Positions 41,179-50,253 of a DNA stretch of 64,000 nt are shown one piece after another; within the stretch, counting starts at the first letter, position 1; every line of letters starts with the position of its first letter. The stretch spans positions 1 to 64,000 of the forward strand of contig WNWL01000009.1 in NCBI GenBank assembly GCA_009733745.1, read 5' to 3'. The stretch is from Oceanobacillus sp. HTM 045. GTDB taxonomy: Bacteria; Pseudomonadota; Alphaproteobacteria; Rhodobacterales; Rhodobacteraceae. A model generated the notes under the pieces. The model ran no database searches. It had not been told where the DNA came from and was given only the letters and a program-made list of their open reading frames with translations. A program made the translations under genes and the position numbers.

Positions 41179-41234
41179 TTGACTCTGCGTGCGTCTCGAA
41201 GTGAATTGATGCCCATAACATGAGCAAATGCTCA
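41179..41234 (+). promoter_or_regulatory. Promoter and operator of the polyol operon
   Basis: TTGACT (41179-41184), 17 nt, TGAATT (41202-41207) is a plausible sigma-70 promoter. Just downstream TGAGCA-AA-TGCTCA (41221-41234) is a perfect 14-bp palindrome, 15 bp before the smoE start; it fits a repressor or activator site for the adjacent SorC-type protein. Shine-Dalgarno GGAGGAA follows. Confidence 0.5.
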
Positions 41235-41249
41235 GACCGGGAGGAACCA

Positions 41250-42560
41250 ATGACCAAGACGATGCGCGCCCTTCTCGGCGCGACCGCACTCTCGATACTT
41301 GCCGGTCACGCGGCGGCCGAGACAGTCACCATCGCGACGGTGAACAACGGCGACATGGTCCGGATGCAGGGCCTTGCCGCGGACTTCGCAGAGAAGCATC
41401 CCGATATCGAGCTCGAGTGGGTGATCCTCGAAGAAAACGTGCTGCGCCAGCGGGTTACGCAGGATATCGCGACCGGCGGCGGGCAGTTCGACATCGTCAC
41501 CATCGGCCAGTACGAGGCGCCGATCTGGGCCGCGCAGGGCTGGCTGGAGCCGCTGAACGACATGCCGGAGGGCTTCGAGCCGGACGACCTGATGCCGGCG
41601 ATCGTCAGCAGCCTGACGGTGGACGGAAACCTCTACGCCGCGCCCTTCTACGGCGAGTCGGCGATGGTGATGTACCGCACCGACCTGGCCGAGGCGGCGG
41701 GCGTGACGATCCCGGCCGAGCCGACCTGGACCGACATCATGACCGCGGCGGAGGCGATGACCGACCGCGACGCGGGCATCTACGGCATCTGCCTGCGCGG
41801 CAAGGCCGGCTGGGGCGAGAACATGGCCTTCCTGACGGCGATGGCCAATTCCTACGGCGCGCGCTGGTTCAACATGGACTGGGAGCCGGAACTCACCAGC
41901 CCGGAATGGACCGCGGCGGTGAACGACTACCTGTCGATGATGGAAAACTACGGCCCGCCGGGCGCGTCGTCGAACGGGTTCAACGAGAACCTCGCGCTGT
42001 TCCAGCAGGGCAAGTGCGGCATCTGGATCGACGCCACGGTGGCGGCCTCCTTCGTGACCGACCCGGCCAACTCGACCGTGGCGGAGCATGTCGGCTATGC
42101 CGTCTTCCCCCACAAGGAAGGCGTGGAGAACCACGGCAACTGGCTCTGGGCGTGGTCGCTGGCGATCCCGTCCTCGTCGGACGCCAAGGACGCGGCGCGG
42201 ACCTTCATCACCTGGGCGACCGGCAGCGGCTACATCGCGCTGGTGGCGGAGAAGGAGGGCTGGCGCGCCGCCCCTCCGGGCACGCGCAAGTCGCTCTACG
42301 CCAATGACGCCTACCGCGCGGCGGCGCCGTTCGCCGACATGACGCTCTCGGCCATGGAAGCGGCCACGCCGGCCACCCCGTCGGTGCAGGAGACGCCCTA
42401 CGGCGGCGGGCAGTTCGTGGCGATCCCCGAGTTCCAGGGCATCGGCTCCGCCGTCGGCCAGGAGATCTCGGCCGCGCTGGCGGGCCAGAAGACCGGCGAG
42501 GAGGCGCTCGAGGCGGCGCAGGAATTCGCCGAGGAGGAGATGGAGGCCGCGGGCTACTAG
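41250..42560 (+). CDS. smoE: Polyol ABC transporter substrate-binding protein
   Basis: 436-residue periplasmic binding protein of the carbohydrate type. Signal peptide residues 1-24 (L-L-G-A-T-A-L-S-I-L-A-G-H-A-A-A). The mature N terminus E-T-V-T-I-A-T-V-N-N-G-D-M matches SmoE proteins for sorbitol/mannitol. I start at ATG 41250, behind GGAGGAA, not at the in-frame ATG 41220 that lies over the operator. First gene of smoE-F-G-K-S-mtlK-xylB; a stem-loop follows its stop. Confidence 0.93.
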   Translation: MTKTMRALLGATALSILAGHAAAETVTIATVNNGDMVRMQGLAADFAEKHPDIELEWVILEENVLRQRVTQDIATGGGQFDIVTIGQYEAPIWAAQGWLEPLNDMPEGFEPDDLMPAIVSSLTVDGNLYAAPFYGESAMVMYRTDLAEAAGVTIPAEPTWTDIMTAAEAMTDRDAGIYGICLRGKAGWGENMAFLTAMANSYGARWFNMDWEPELTSPEWTAAVNDYLSMMENYGPPGASSNGFNENLALFQQGKCGIWIDATVAASFVTDPANSTVAEHVGYAVFPHKEGVENHGNWLWAWSLAIPSSSDAKDAARTFITWATGSGYIALVAEKEGWRAAPPGTRKSLYANDAYRAAAPFADMTLSAMEAATPATPSVQETPYGGGQFVAIPEFQGIGSAVGQEISAALAGQKTGEEALEAAQEFAEEEMEAAGY

Positions 42561-42583
42561 GCCCGCCCCTCCCGGTCCTCGCT

Positions 42584-42611
42584 GCGGAAGGCGGCACGCG
42601 CCGCCCTCCGC
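42584..42611 (+). terminator. Stem-loop between smoE and smoF
   Basis: GCGGAAGGCGGC (42584-42595) pairs with GCCGCCCTCCGC (42600-42611) over 12 positions with one A-C mismatch and a 4-nt loop. Likely an mRNA-stabilising or partial termination structure that favours binding protein over the downstream genes. Confidence 0.55.
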
Positions 42612-42671
42612 GTTCCCGTCCGGCGCCCCATCCGGGTTCCCGACGCGCCGGCCGGGCGGAAGGAGATCGCT

Positions 42672-43538
42672 ATGGCCACCCGTCACTCCCGCGGCATCGC
42701 GCGCATCATGATCACGCCGGCCGTCATCGTGCTCCTTGGCTGGATGCTCGTGCCGCTGGTCATGACGCTGTGGTTCTCGTTCCACGACTACCGGCCGCAG
42801 CGCGGCATCTACGAGTGCTGCGTCGGCTTCGAGAACTACGCCCGGTTCCTGGGCTCCAGCTCGTTTCTCAAGGCGGTGTTCACCACGCTGATCATGCTGG
42901 GCGGCTCGCTCGGCATCACGGTGATCGGCGGCATCTTCCTCGCGATCCTGCTGAATCAGCCGATCTGGGGGCAGGGGATCGTGCGGGTGCTGGTGATCGC
43001 GCCCTTCTTCGTCATGCCCACCGTCTCGGCGCTGGTCTGGAAGAACATGATGATGGACCCGGTCAACGGGATCCTCGCGCATGTCTGGGCGGCCTTCGGA
43101 GCGGAGCCGGTGTCATGGCTGACCGACGTGCCGCTGTTCTCGATCATCATGATCGTCTCGTGGCAATGGCTGCCCTTCGCGACGCTGATCCTGCTGACGG
43201 CGATACAGTCGCTCGACAGCGAGCAGCTGGAGGCCGCCGAGATGGACGGCGCGGGGCCGGTGCCGCGCTTCGTCTCGATCATCCTGCCGCACCTGGCGCG
43301 GGCGATCACGGTGGTGATCCTGATCGAGACGATCTTCCTGCTGTCGATCTTCGCGGAGATCTTCGTCACCACGCAGGGCGGGCTCGGTACCAAGACGCTG
43401 ACCTACCTGATCTACGAGCGGGTGATGGAGAGCCAGAATGTCGGGCTGGGCTCGGCGGGCGGCATCCTCGCCGTCATCCTCGCCAACATCATCGCCATCT
43501 TCCTGATGCGCATCGTCGGCAAGAACCTGGACCGGTGA
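42672..43538 (+). CDS. smoF: Polyol ABC transporter permease SmoF
   Basis: 288-residue inner-membrane permease (MalF-type) with about six membrane segments and the E-A-A-E-M-D-G-A-G-P (EAA loop) ATPase-docking motif near residue 190. GGAAGGAG precedes the start. Pairs with SmoG, with a 10-bp gap to the next gene. Confidence 0.93.
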   Translation: MATRHSRGIARIMITPAVIVLLGWMLVPLVMTLWFSFHDYRPQRGIYECCVGFENYARFLGSSSFLKAVFTTLIMLGGSLGITVIGGIFLAILLNQPIWGQGIVRVLVIAPFFVMPTVSALVWKNMMMDPVNGILAHVWAAFGAEPVSWLTDVPLFSIIMIVSWQWLPFATLILLTAIQSLDSEQLEAAEMDGAGPVPRFVSIILPHLARAITVVILIETIFLLSIFAEIFVTTQGGLGTKTLTYLIYERVMESQNVGLGSAGGILAVILANIIAIFLMRIVGKNLDR

Positions 43539-43548
43539 GGAGGGCACG

Positions 43549-44430
43549 ATGGCACGCGCGATAAGCACCCGCAGCAAGATCACCTTCACGGCGGTCGCAT
43601 GGCTGATCGGGCTCCTGATCTTCTTCCCGATCCTCTGGACGATGCTGACCAGCTTCAAGACCGAGGCCCAGGCCATCGCCGACCCGCCGGTGGTGTTCGG
43701 CTTCGACTGGACGCTGGAGAACTACTGCACGGTGGGGTTCCGGCCGAACCTGTACTTCTTCGACTTCAACGAGTTCTGCGAGGGCGCGCCGCGGTCGGAA
43801 TACATGCGCTTCCTCTGGAACTCGGTGGCGATCGCGGTGGGCTCGACGCTGCTCGGCATCGTCATCGCGGTGCCGGCGGCCTGGGCGATGGCCTTCGTGC
43901 CGGGCCGGCGGACCAAGGACATCCTGCTCTGGATGCTCTCGACCAAGATGCTGCCGGCGGTGGGCGTGCTCTACCCGATCAACCTGATCTTCGTGGAGGC
44001 GGACCTGCTCGACACCCATTTCGGGCTGATCGTGGTGATGACGCTGATCAACCTGCCGATCATCGTCTGGATGCTCTACACCTATTTCCGCGAGATCCCG
44101 GGCGAGATCCTCGAGGCCGCGCGGATGGACGGCGCGGGGATGGGGCAGGAGATCTTCTACGTCCTCGCGCCGATGGCGGTGCCGGGGATCGCCTCGACCA
44201 TCCTGCTCAACATCATCCTGGCGTGGAACGAGGCGTTCTGGACGCTCAACCTGACCACCTTCGACGCCGCGCCGCTGACGCAGTTCATCGCCGGCTATTC
44301 GAGCCCGGAGGGCAACTTCTTCGCCAAGCTCAGCGCCGCCTCGACGGCGGCCATCGCACCGATCCTGGTGTTGGGCTGGTTCAGCCAGAAACAGCTCGTG
44401 CGCGGCCTTACCTTCGGCGCCGTGAAGTAG
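43549..44430 (+). CDS. smoG: Polyol ABC transporter permease SmoG
   Basis: 293-residue MalG-type permease, six predicted membrane segments, docking loop E-A-A-R-M-D-G-A-G-M around residue 187. Forms the transmembrane channel with SmoF. It lies 9 bp before the ATPase gene. Confidence 0.93.
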   Translation: MARAISTRSKITFTAVAWLIGLLIFFPILWTMLTSFKTEAQAIADPPVVFGFDWTLENYCTVGFRPNLYFFDFNEFCEGAPRSEYMRFLWNSVAIAVGSTLLGIVIAVPAAWAMAFVPGRRTKDILLWMLSTKMLPAVGVLYPINLIFVEADLLDTHFGLIVVMTLINLPIIVWMLYTYFREIPGEILEAARMDGAGMGQEIFYVLAPMAVPGIASTILLNIILAWNEAFWTLNLTTFDAAPLTQFIAGYSSPEGNFFAKLSAASTAAIAPILVLGWFSQKQLVRGLTFGAVK

Positions 44431-44439
44431 GGGGAGAAC

Positions 44440-45444
44440 ATGGGACGCATCGCGCTACGGAATGTGACCAAGGCGTTCGGCGACGTCGTCGTCATCCCGC
44501 CGCTCGACCTCGAGATCGAGGACGGGGAGTTCGTCGTCTTCGTCGGCCCGTCGGGCTGCGGCAAGTCCACCCTCCTGCGGCTGATCGCGGGGCTGGAGGA
44601 CGTGTCCGGCGGCCAGATCACCATCGACGGGGAGGACGCGACCGGCAGCCCACCGGCGAAGCGCGGGCTGGCGATGGTGTTCCAGAGCTACGCGCTCTAC
44701 CCGCACATGTCGGTGCGGCGGAACATCACCTTCCCGCTCCGCATGGCGGGGATGGACAAGGCCGAGCAGAAGCGCCGGGTCGAGGCCGCGGCCGACGTGC
44801 TGAACCTGACCGACTATCTCGACCGGCGGCCGGGGCAGCTCTCGGGCGGTCAGCGCCAGCGGGTCGCCATCGGCCGCGCCATCGTGCGCGAGCCGACGGC
44901 CTTCCTGTTCGACGAGCCGCTGTCGAACCTCGACGCCGCGCTCCGGGTGGGGATGCGGCTGGAGATCAGCGAGCTGCACGAGCGGCTCAAGACCACGATG
45001 ATCTACGTCACCCACGACCAGGTCGAGGCGATGACGATGGCCGACAAGATCGTCGTCCTCCAGGCCGGGCGGATCGAGCAGGTCGGCTCGCCGCTGGAGC
45101 TGTACCGCACCCCGCGCAACCAGTTCGTCGCCGGGTTCATCGGCTCGCCGAAGATGAACTTCATCACCGGCGAGGAGGCGGCGCGCCACGGCGCGGCCAC
45201 CATCGGCGTGCGGCCCGAGCATCTCGATGTCTCGGAGACGGAGGGAGAATGGTCCGGCGTGGTCGGCGTCTCGGAGCATCTCGGCTCCGATACCTTCTTC
45301 CACGTCCACGATACCGGGCTGGCGGAGACGATCACCGTGCGCGCCAGCGGCGAGGTCGGCTTCCGCCACGGCGACCGCATCCACATGACGCCGCGGCCCG
45401 ACCAGGTCCACCGGTTCGGGCCGGACGGGCTGCGCATCGAATGA
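44440..45444 (+). CDS. smoK: Polyol ABC transporter ATP-binding protein SmoK
   Basis: 334-residue MalK-type ATPase: Walker [10 protein letters not shown] (residues ~37-45), Q-loop, signature L-S-G-G-Q-R-Q-R, Walker B F-L-F-D-E-P and H-loop Y-V-T-H-D; the C-terminal ~100 residues are the OB-fold (TOBE) regulatory domain. Its stop overlaps the start of the dehydrogenase gene (ATGA at 45441). Confidence 0.94.
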   Translation: MGRIALRNVTKAFGDVVVIPPLDLEIEDGEFVVFVGPSGCGKSTLLRLIAGLEDVSGGQITIDGEDATGSPPAKRGLAMVFQSYALYPHMSVRRNITFPLRMAGMDKAEQKRRVEAAADVLNLTDYLDRRPGQLSGGQRQRVAIGRAIVREPTAFLFDEPLSNLDAALRVGMRLEISELHERLKTTMIYVTHDQVEAMTMADKIVVLQAGRIEQVGSPLELYRTPRNQFVAGFIGSPKMNFITGEEAARHGAATIGVRPEHLDVSETEGEWSGVVGVSEHLGSDTFFHVHDTGLAETITVRASGEVGFRHGDRIHMTPRPDQVHRFGPDGLRIE

Positions 45445-46214
45445 AGCGGCTGGACGGGAAATGCGCGCTCGTCACCGGGGCGGCGCGCGGGATCGGCCGT
45501 GCCTTCGCGGAAGCCTACGCCGCCGAGGGCGCGCGCGTGGCGCTGGCCGATATCGACGTCGCGCGGGCAGGCGAGGCGGCGGCGGAGATCGGCGACGCGG
45601 CCATCGCCGTCCGCATGGACGTGACCTCGCAGCAGAGCATCGACGCGGCAATCGCGGACTGCGTCGCGCGCCTCGGCCAGATCGACATCCTCGTCAACAA
45701 CGCCGCGATCTTCACCGCCGCGCCCATCGTGGAGATCGACCGCGCCGATTTCGAGCGGGTCTTCGCCGTGAACGTCGCGGGCACGCTCTTCACCCTGCAG
45801 GCGGTCGCGCGGCACATGATCGCCCGCGGCGGGGGCGGGAAGATCATCAACATGGCCTCGCAGGCCGGGCGGCGGGGCGAGGCGTTGGTGGGCGTCTACT
45901 GTGCCTCCAAGGCCGCGGTGATCAGCCTGACCCAGTCGGCCGGGCTCGACCTGATCCGCCACGGCATCAACGTCAACGCCATCGCCCCCGGGGTGGTCGA
46001 CGGCGAGCACTGGGACGGGGTGGACGCATTCTTCGCGAAATACGAGGGCAAGGCACCGGGCCAGAAGAAGCGCGAGGTCGGCGCGGCGGTGCCGTTCGGG
46101 CGCATGGGCACGGCGGCGGACCTGACCGGCATGGCGGTCTTCCTCGCCAGCGCCGAGGCCGACTACGTCGTCGCCCAGACCTACAATGTCGACGGCGGGA
46201 ACTGGATGAGCTGA
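45441..46214 (+). CDS. smoS: Sorbitol (L-iditol 2-)dehydrogenase, SDR type
   Basis: 257-residue [11 protein letters not shown] nucleotide motif (residues ~11-18), N-N-A-A, and catalytic Y-C-A-S-K. SmoS oxidises D-glucitol to fructose (and related polyols) with NAD. Position between smoK and mtlK reproduces the Rhodobacter polyol operon. ATG 45441 overlaps the smoK stop; its own stop overlaps the mtlK start (TGATG). Confidence 0.92.
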   Translation: MKRLDGKCALVTGAARGIGRAFAEAYAAEGARVALADIDVARAGEAAAEIGDAAIAVRMDVTSQQSIDAAIADCVARLGQIDILVNNAAIFTAAPIVEIDRADFERVFAVNVAGTLFTLQAVARHMIARGGGGKIINMASQAGRRGEALVGVYCASKAAVISLTQSAGLDLIRHGINVNAIAPGVVDGEHWDGVDAFFAKYEGKAPGQKKREVGAAVPFGRMGTAADLTGMAVFLASAEADYVVAQTYNVDGGNWMS

Positions 46215-47686
46215 TGACGGTGCGCCTCTCCAACGCCACGCTCGCCGACCTCCCGGCAGAGATCGAACGGCCAGCTTACGACCGCACCCGGCTGACGCCC
46301 GGCATCGTGCATATCGGCCTCGGCAACTTTCACCGGGCGCACCAGTCCTGGTACCTGCACCGGCTGATGCAGCAGGGCCTCGCGCTGGACTGGGCCATCG
46401 TCGGCGCGGGCGTGCGCCCCTACGACGCGGAGATGCGCGCGCGACTCGCGGCGCAGGACTATCTCACCACGCTGATCGAGCTCGACCCCGAGGGCATCCG
46501 CGCCGAGGTGGTCGGCTCGATGATCGGCTATGTACCGGTGGAGGAAGGCAACGGCCCGCTGATCGCGCAGATGGCCGATCCCGCAATCCGCATCGTCGCG
46601 CTGACGGTGACGGAGGGTGGCTACTACATCGACCCCGCGACCAAGGGCTTCGACGCCGGCCACGCCGACATGCAGCACGACGCGGCCCATCCGCTCGCGC
46701 CGCGCACCGCCTTCGGCGCGATCGTCGCGGCGCTGCGGCTCCGCCGCGAGCGGGGCGCGGGGGCATTCACGCTGCAGAGCTGCGACAACATCCAGGGCAA
46801 CGGGCACGTGCTGCGCCAGACGGTGGTCTCGCTCGCCCGCCTCTCCGACCCCGCGCTGGCCGACTGGATCGGCGAGGTGTGCAGCTTCCCCAACTCGATG
46901 GTGGACTGCATCGTCCCCGCGACGGGCGAGAAGGAACTGGCCCTCGCGCGGCAGGTCGGCGTCGCCGACGACGCGCCGGTGACGCATGAGCGGTTCCGCC
47001 AGTGGGTGATCGAGGACGATTTCTGCGCCGGGCGGCCCGACTGGGACAGGGCGGGGGCGACCTTCTCGGGCGATGTCCACGCCTACGAGACCATGAAGAT
47101 CCGCATCCTCAATGGCGGGCACCAGGTGATCGCCGATGCGGGCGAGGTGCTCTCCATCGCGACCATCGCGGAGTGCATGGCCCATCCGCTGGTCGGGCCG
47201 CTCTTCCGCAAGGTCGCCAGCGAGGAGGTCGCGCCGCATGTCGCGCCGGTGCCGGGCTTCGTGCCCGATGCGTATGTGGACCTGATCGAGCGGCGCTTCG
47301 CCAACCCGCATATCGCCGACACTACCCGGCGCGTGGCCTTCGACGGGTCGAGCCGGCACCCGGGGTTCATCCTGCCATCGGTGCGCGACGGGCTCGCCTC
47401 GGGCGCGCCGGTGGAGGGGCTGGCGCTGGTTTCCGCCGCGTGGGCGCGCTACTGCCTCGGCACGCGGGAGGATGGCAGCAGCGTCGCGCCGAACGACCCG
47501 AACTGGAACATGCTGACGGAGCGCGCCGCCGCCGCGCGCGAGCGGCCTGGGGCCTGGCTGGAGATGCGCCATCTCTACGGCGACCTCGCGGATGCGCCGC
47601 GCTTCGCGGAGGCGTTCGGGCGGTGGCTCGGCATGATCCACGGGCAGGGCATGGAAGCGGCCATCCGCGAATATCTCGACGGCTGA
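46214..47686 (+). CDS. mtlK: Mannitol 2-dehydrogenase, long-chain type
   Basis: 490-residue polyol-specific long-chain dehydrogenase. N-terminal Rossmann domain (I-V-H-I-G-L-G-N-F-H-R-A-H-Q) and C-terminal helical domain with the catalytic M-K-I-R-I-L-N-G-G-H motif (Lys, Asn and His of the family). Oxidises D-mannitol to fructose and D-arabitol to xylulose, supplying the kinases encoded next. Start overlaps the smoS stop by one base. Confidence 0.92.
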   Translation: MTVRLSNATLADLPAEIERPAYDRTRLTPGIVHIGLGNFHRAHQSWYLHRLMQQGLALDWAIVGAGVRPYDAEMRARLAAQDYLTTLIELDPEGIRAEVVGSMIGYVPVEEGNGPLIAQMADPAIRIVALTVTEGGYYIDPATKGFDAGHADMQHDAAHPLAPRTAFGAIVAALRLRRERGAGAFTLQSCDNIQGNGHVLRQTVVSLARLSDPALADWIGEVCSFPNSMVDCIVPATGEKELALARQVGVADDAPVTHERFRQWVIEDDFCAGRPDWDRAGATFSGDVHAYETMKIRILNGGHQVIADAGEVLSIATIAECMAHPLVGPLFRKVASEEVAPHVAPVPGFVPDAYVDLIERRFANPHIADTTRRVAFDGSSRHPGFILPSVRDGLASGAPVEGLALVSAAWARYCLGTREDGSSVAPNDPNWNMLTERAAAARERPGAWLEMRHLYGDLADAPRFAEAFGRWLGMIHGQGMEAAIREYLDG

Positions 47687-47690
47687 GAGC

Positions 47691-49133
47691 ATGGCCTTTC
47701 TCGGCATCGACCTCGGCACGTCCGGCCTGAAGGCGCTGCTCGTCGATGGCGAGGGCGTGCCGGTCGGCGCGGCCACGCGGGCCTACCCGGTCTCCACGCC
47801 CCGTCCCGGCTGGTCGGAGCAGGACCCGGCGGACTGGATCGCGGCGCTGGAAGATGCCGTGGCGGAGTTGCGCGCCAGCCATTGGGAGTTCGCCGCGATC
47901 AGGGGCATCGGCGTCGCCGGGCAGATGCACGGCGCGACGCTGCTCGACGCGGAGGGTCGTGTGATCCGGCCCTGCATCCTCTGGAACGACACCCGCAGCC
48001 ACGCGGAGGCGGCGCGGCTCGACGCCATGCCCGGCGTGCGGGCGGCATCCGGCAACATCGTCTTCCCCGGCTTCACCGCGCCCAAGCTGGAATGGCTGCG
48101 CGCCCACGAGCCGGAGGCACATGCGCGCGTGTCGAAGGTGCTACTGCCGGCCGCATTCCTGAACCACTACCTGACCGGCGCGTTCGTGGCCGACCTGTCG
48201 GACAGTTCCGGCACCTCCTGGCTCGACGTGGGCGCGCGCGACTGGTCGGAGATGCTGCTGGCGGCGGGGCACATGCGCCGTGACCAGATGCCGGGGCTGG
48301 TGGAGGGATGCGCGGTGGCGGGCACGCTCCGCGGCGAGATCGTGCGCCGCTGGGGGCTTTCCTCCGCGCCGGTGGTGGCCGGGGGCGCGGGCGACAACGC
48401 GGCCGCGGCCTGCGGCATCGGCGCGGTCCGGTCGGGGCGGGGCCTGGTCTCGCTCGGCACGTCGGGCGTGGTGCTCGTCGCGCGGGACGCCTTCGGGCCT
48501 GCGCCCGAGACGGCGGTGCACAGCTTCTGCCACGCGGTGCCGGGCCGCTGGTTCCAGATGGGCGTGATGCTGGCAGCGACGGACAGCCTGAACTGGCTTG
48601 CCGGGATCGCCGGGCGGCCCGCGGCGGAGCTTGCTTCGGCATTGGGCGAGGTGCCGGGGCGGCCGGGCCGGGTGGGGTTCCTGCCCTATCTCTCGGGCGA
48701 GCGGACGCCGCATAACGACCCGCATGTGCGGGCGAGTTTCACCGGCCTCGACCGGGGCACGGGCGTCGCCGACCTGACCCGCGCGGTGCTGGAGGGGGTG
48801 GCCTTCGGGATGCGCGACCTCGCGGAGGCGCTGCGCGGTGCGGGGGCGCGGCCGGAGGCGCTGCACCTCGTCGGCGGCGGGGCGGCGTCGCGCTACTGGG
48901 GCCGGCTGCTGGCGACCTGCCTCGGCCTGCCGCTGACCCGGCCGCGCGACCCGCAGAACGGCGTCGCCCTCGGCGCGGCGCGGCTCGGGATGGTGGCGGC
49001 GACCGGGGCCGCGCCGGAGGACGTGATGACAGCGCCCGAGGCGGAGGAGGTGTTCGAGCCGGTGGCGGAGCACGCCGCGGCATACGATGATGCCTACCGG
49101 GCGTTTCGCGCCGCCTACCCGGCAAGTAGCTAG
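47691..49133 (+). CDS. xylB: Xylulokinase
   Basis: 480-residue FGGY-family sugar kinase: D-L-G-T-S-G-L-K (phosphate 1 motif, residues ~6-13), V-A-G-Q-M-H-G, and the C-terminal ATP-binding G-G-G-A-A-S-R-Y-W. Phosphorylates D-xylulose made from arabitol by the mannitol dehydrogenase. Four bases separate it from mtlK. It ends in TAG at 49131-49133, interlocked (CTAG) with the stop of the convergent PfkB gene. Confidence 0.92.
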   Translation: MAFLGIDLGTSGLKALLVDGEGVPVGAATRAYPVSTPRPGWSEQDPADWIAALEDAVAELRASHWEFAAIRGIGVAGQMHGATLLDAEGRVIRPCILWNDTRSHAEAARLDAMPGVRAASGNIVFPGFTAPKLEWLRAHEPEAHARVSKVLLPAAFLNHYLTGAFVADLSDSSGTSWLDVGARDWSEMLLAAGHMRRDQMPGLVEGCAVAGTLRGEIVRRWGLSSAPVVAGGAGDNAAAACGIGAVRSGRGLVSLGTSGVVLVARDAFGPAPETAVHSFCHAVPGRWFQMGVMLAATDSLNWLAGIAGRPAAELASALGEVPGRPGRVGFLPYLSGERTPHNDPHVRASFTGLDRGTGVADLTRAVLEGVAFGMRDLAEALRGAGARPEALHLVGGGAASRYWGRLLATCLGLPLTRPRDPQNGVALGAARLGMVAATGAAPEDVMTAPEAEEVFEPVAEHAAAYDDAYRAFRAAYPASS

Positions 49134-50068
49134 CCGATCTGTGCGGGCAGTTCCGAACGGCGGGGCAGGTCGGCGCCGCGGCGCGTGCAGGTGATCGCGG
49201 CGGCGCGCACGGCGAAGCGGAGAAGGCCCTGCAGGCTATCCTCGCCGATCTCTTCCAGGCCGCGGCGCGACCGGATGCCGAGTTCGGCCAGCCCGGCGAT
49301 CAGCGCCGCCTGGAAGGTATCGCCCGCGCCGACCGTGTCGCGGACCTCCACGGCGATGCCGCCGACCGCGTGCCGCGTCCCGCCACGGCGGAAGACCTCG
49401 GCTCCTTCCGGCCCGCGCGTGACGACGACGATGGCGGCGCCGGCGTCGAGCCATTGCGCGGCGATCTCCGCCGTGTCCGTGCCGCCGTAGAGCAGGCCGA
49501 GATCCTCGTCGCTGACCTTCACCAGATCGGCCAGCGCGACGAAGCGGGCGATGCGGTCGCGCCAGACCGCGGTATCGGGCTCGACGTTCAGTCGGACATT
49601 GGGATCGAGCGTCAGGAGCCGCTTGCCCGCCTCGCGCCCGAAGAGGGCGAGCAGGGCCGAGCCCACCGGCTCCACCACCAGCGAGTAGGACCCGGCATGG
49701 ACGCCCCACGCATCCGGACGGAGGGCGGGCAGGTCGGCCTGCGTCACCGCCCGGTCGGCGGCGTCGCTGCCGTAGAAGGTGTAATGCGGATGCCCGTTGG
49801 CGGCGACGTTGACGACCGAGAGCGTCGTGGGGCGGTCGCGGCGGCGGAGCAGGTCTGTCCGCACCCCTTCCGCCTCCAGCGCGGCGGCGAGGCGTTCGCC
49901 GAGCGGATCGGTCGAGACGCCGGTGAAGAGCGCGGACTGCTGGCCGAGACGCGCGAGCGCGACGGCCACGTTGAAGGGGGAGCCGCCGATGCGGGCGTCG
50001 AAGCCGAGGCCGTCGGGCGTTTCCGTACCGAACAGGTCGAACAGCGCCTCGCCGCAGACGACGAACAT
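49130..50068 (-). CDS. PfkB-family carbohydrate kinase (fructokinase-like)
   Basis: 312-residue ribokinase-family kinase. N-terminal V-V-C-G-E-A-L-F-D and D-A-R-I-G-G-S-P-F-N-V-A, and the C-terminal PfkB signature D-T-V-G-A-G-D-T-F with catalytic Asp. Fructose made by the sorbitol and mannitol dehydrogenases is the likely substrate. I start at ATG 50066-50068; the frame is open 27 codons upstream without similarity. Convergent with xylB, sharing a CTAG so that both stop codons overlap by four bases (49130-49133). Confidence 0.9.
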   Translation of the reverse strand: MFVVCGEALFDLFGTETPDGLGFDARIGGSPFNVAVALARLGQQSALFTGVSTDPLGERLAAALEAEGVRTDLLRRRDRPTTLSVVNVAANGHPHYTFYGSDAADRAVTQADLPALRPDAWGVHAGSYSLVVEPVGSALLALFGREAGKRLLTLDPNVRLNVEPDTAVWRDRIARFVALADLVKVSDEDLGLLYGGTDTAEIAAQWLDAGAAIVVVTRGPEGAEVFRRGGTRHAVGGIAVEVRDTVGAGDTFQAALIAGLAELGIRSRRGLEEIGEDSLQGLLRFAVRAAAITCTRRGADLPRRSELPAQIG

Positions 50069-50203
50069 CAGGCCCGCCCCCGGGCGCGTGTCGGTCGCAG
50101 ATGCGTCATGTCGATGCCTCCGGTCCGGGCCAGCGGCCCGCCGCCCCATGCGGGCGGGCCAGCCCCTTCTCTACATGGATGAAAAGGCGGGAGCGAGGGC
50201 TTT

Positions 50204-50229
50204 CCCCCGCCCCCGGGAAGGGGCGGGGG
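50204..50229 (-). terminator. Stem-loop after second tctA
   Basis: CCCCCGCCCC (50204-50213) and GGGGCGGGGG (50220-50229) form a 10-bp G/C-only stem with a 6-nt loop, 25 bp past the stop of the tctA-type gene. No U-run on the minus strand. The rest of 50069-50253 shows no gene. Confidence 0.55.
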
Positions 50230-50253
50230 CTGCTCGACAACCGGGGTGTCGGG

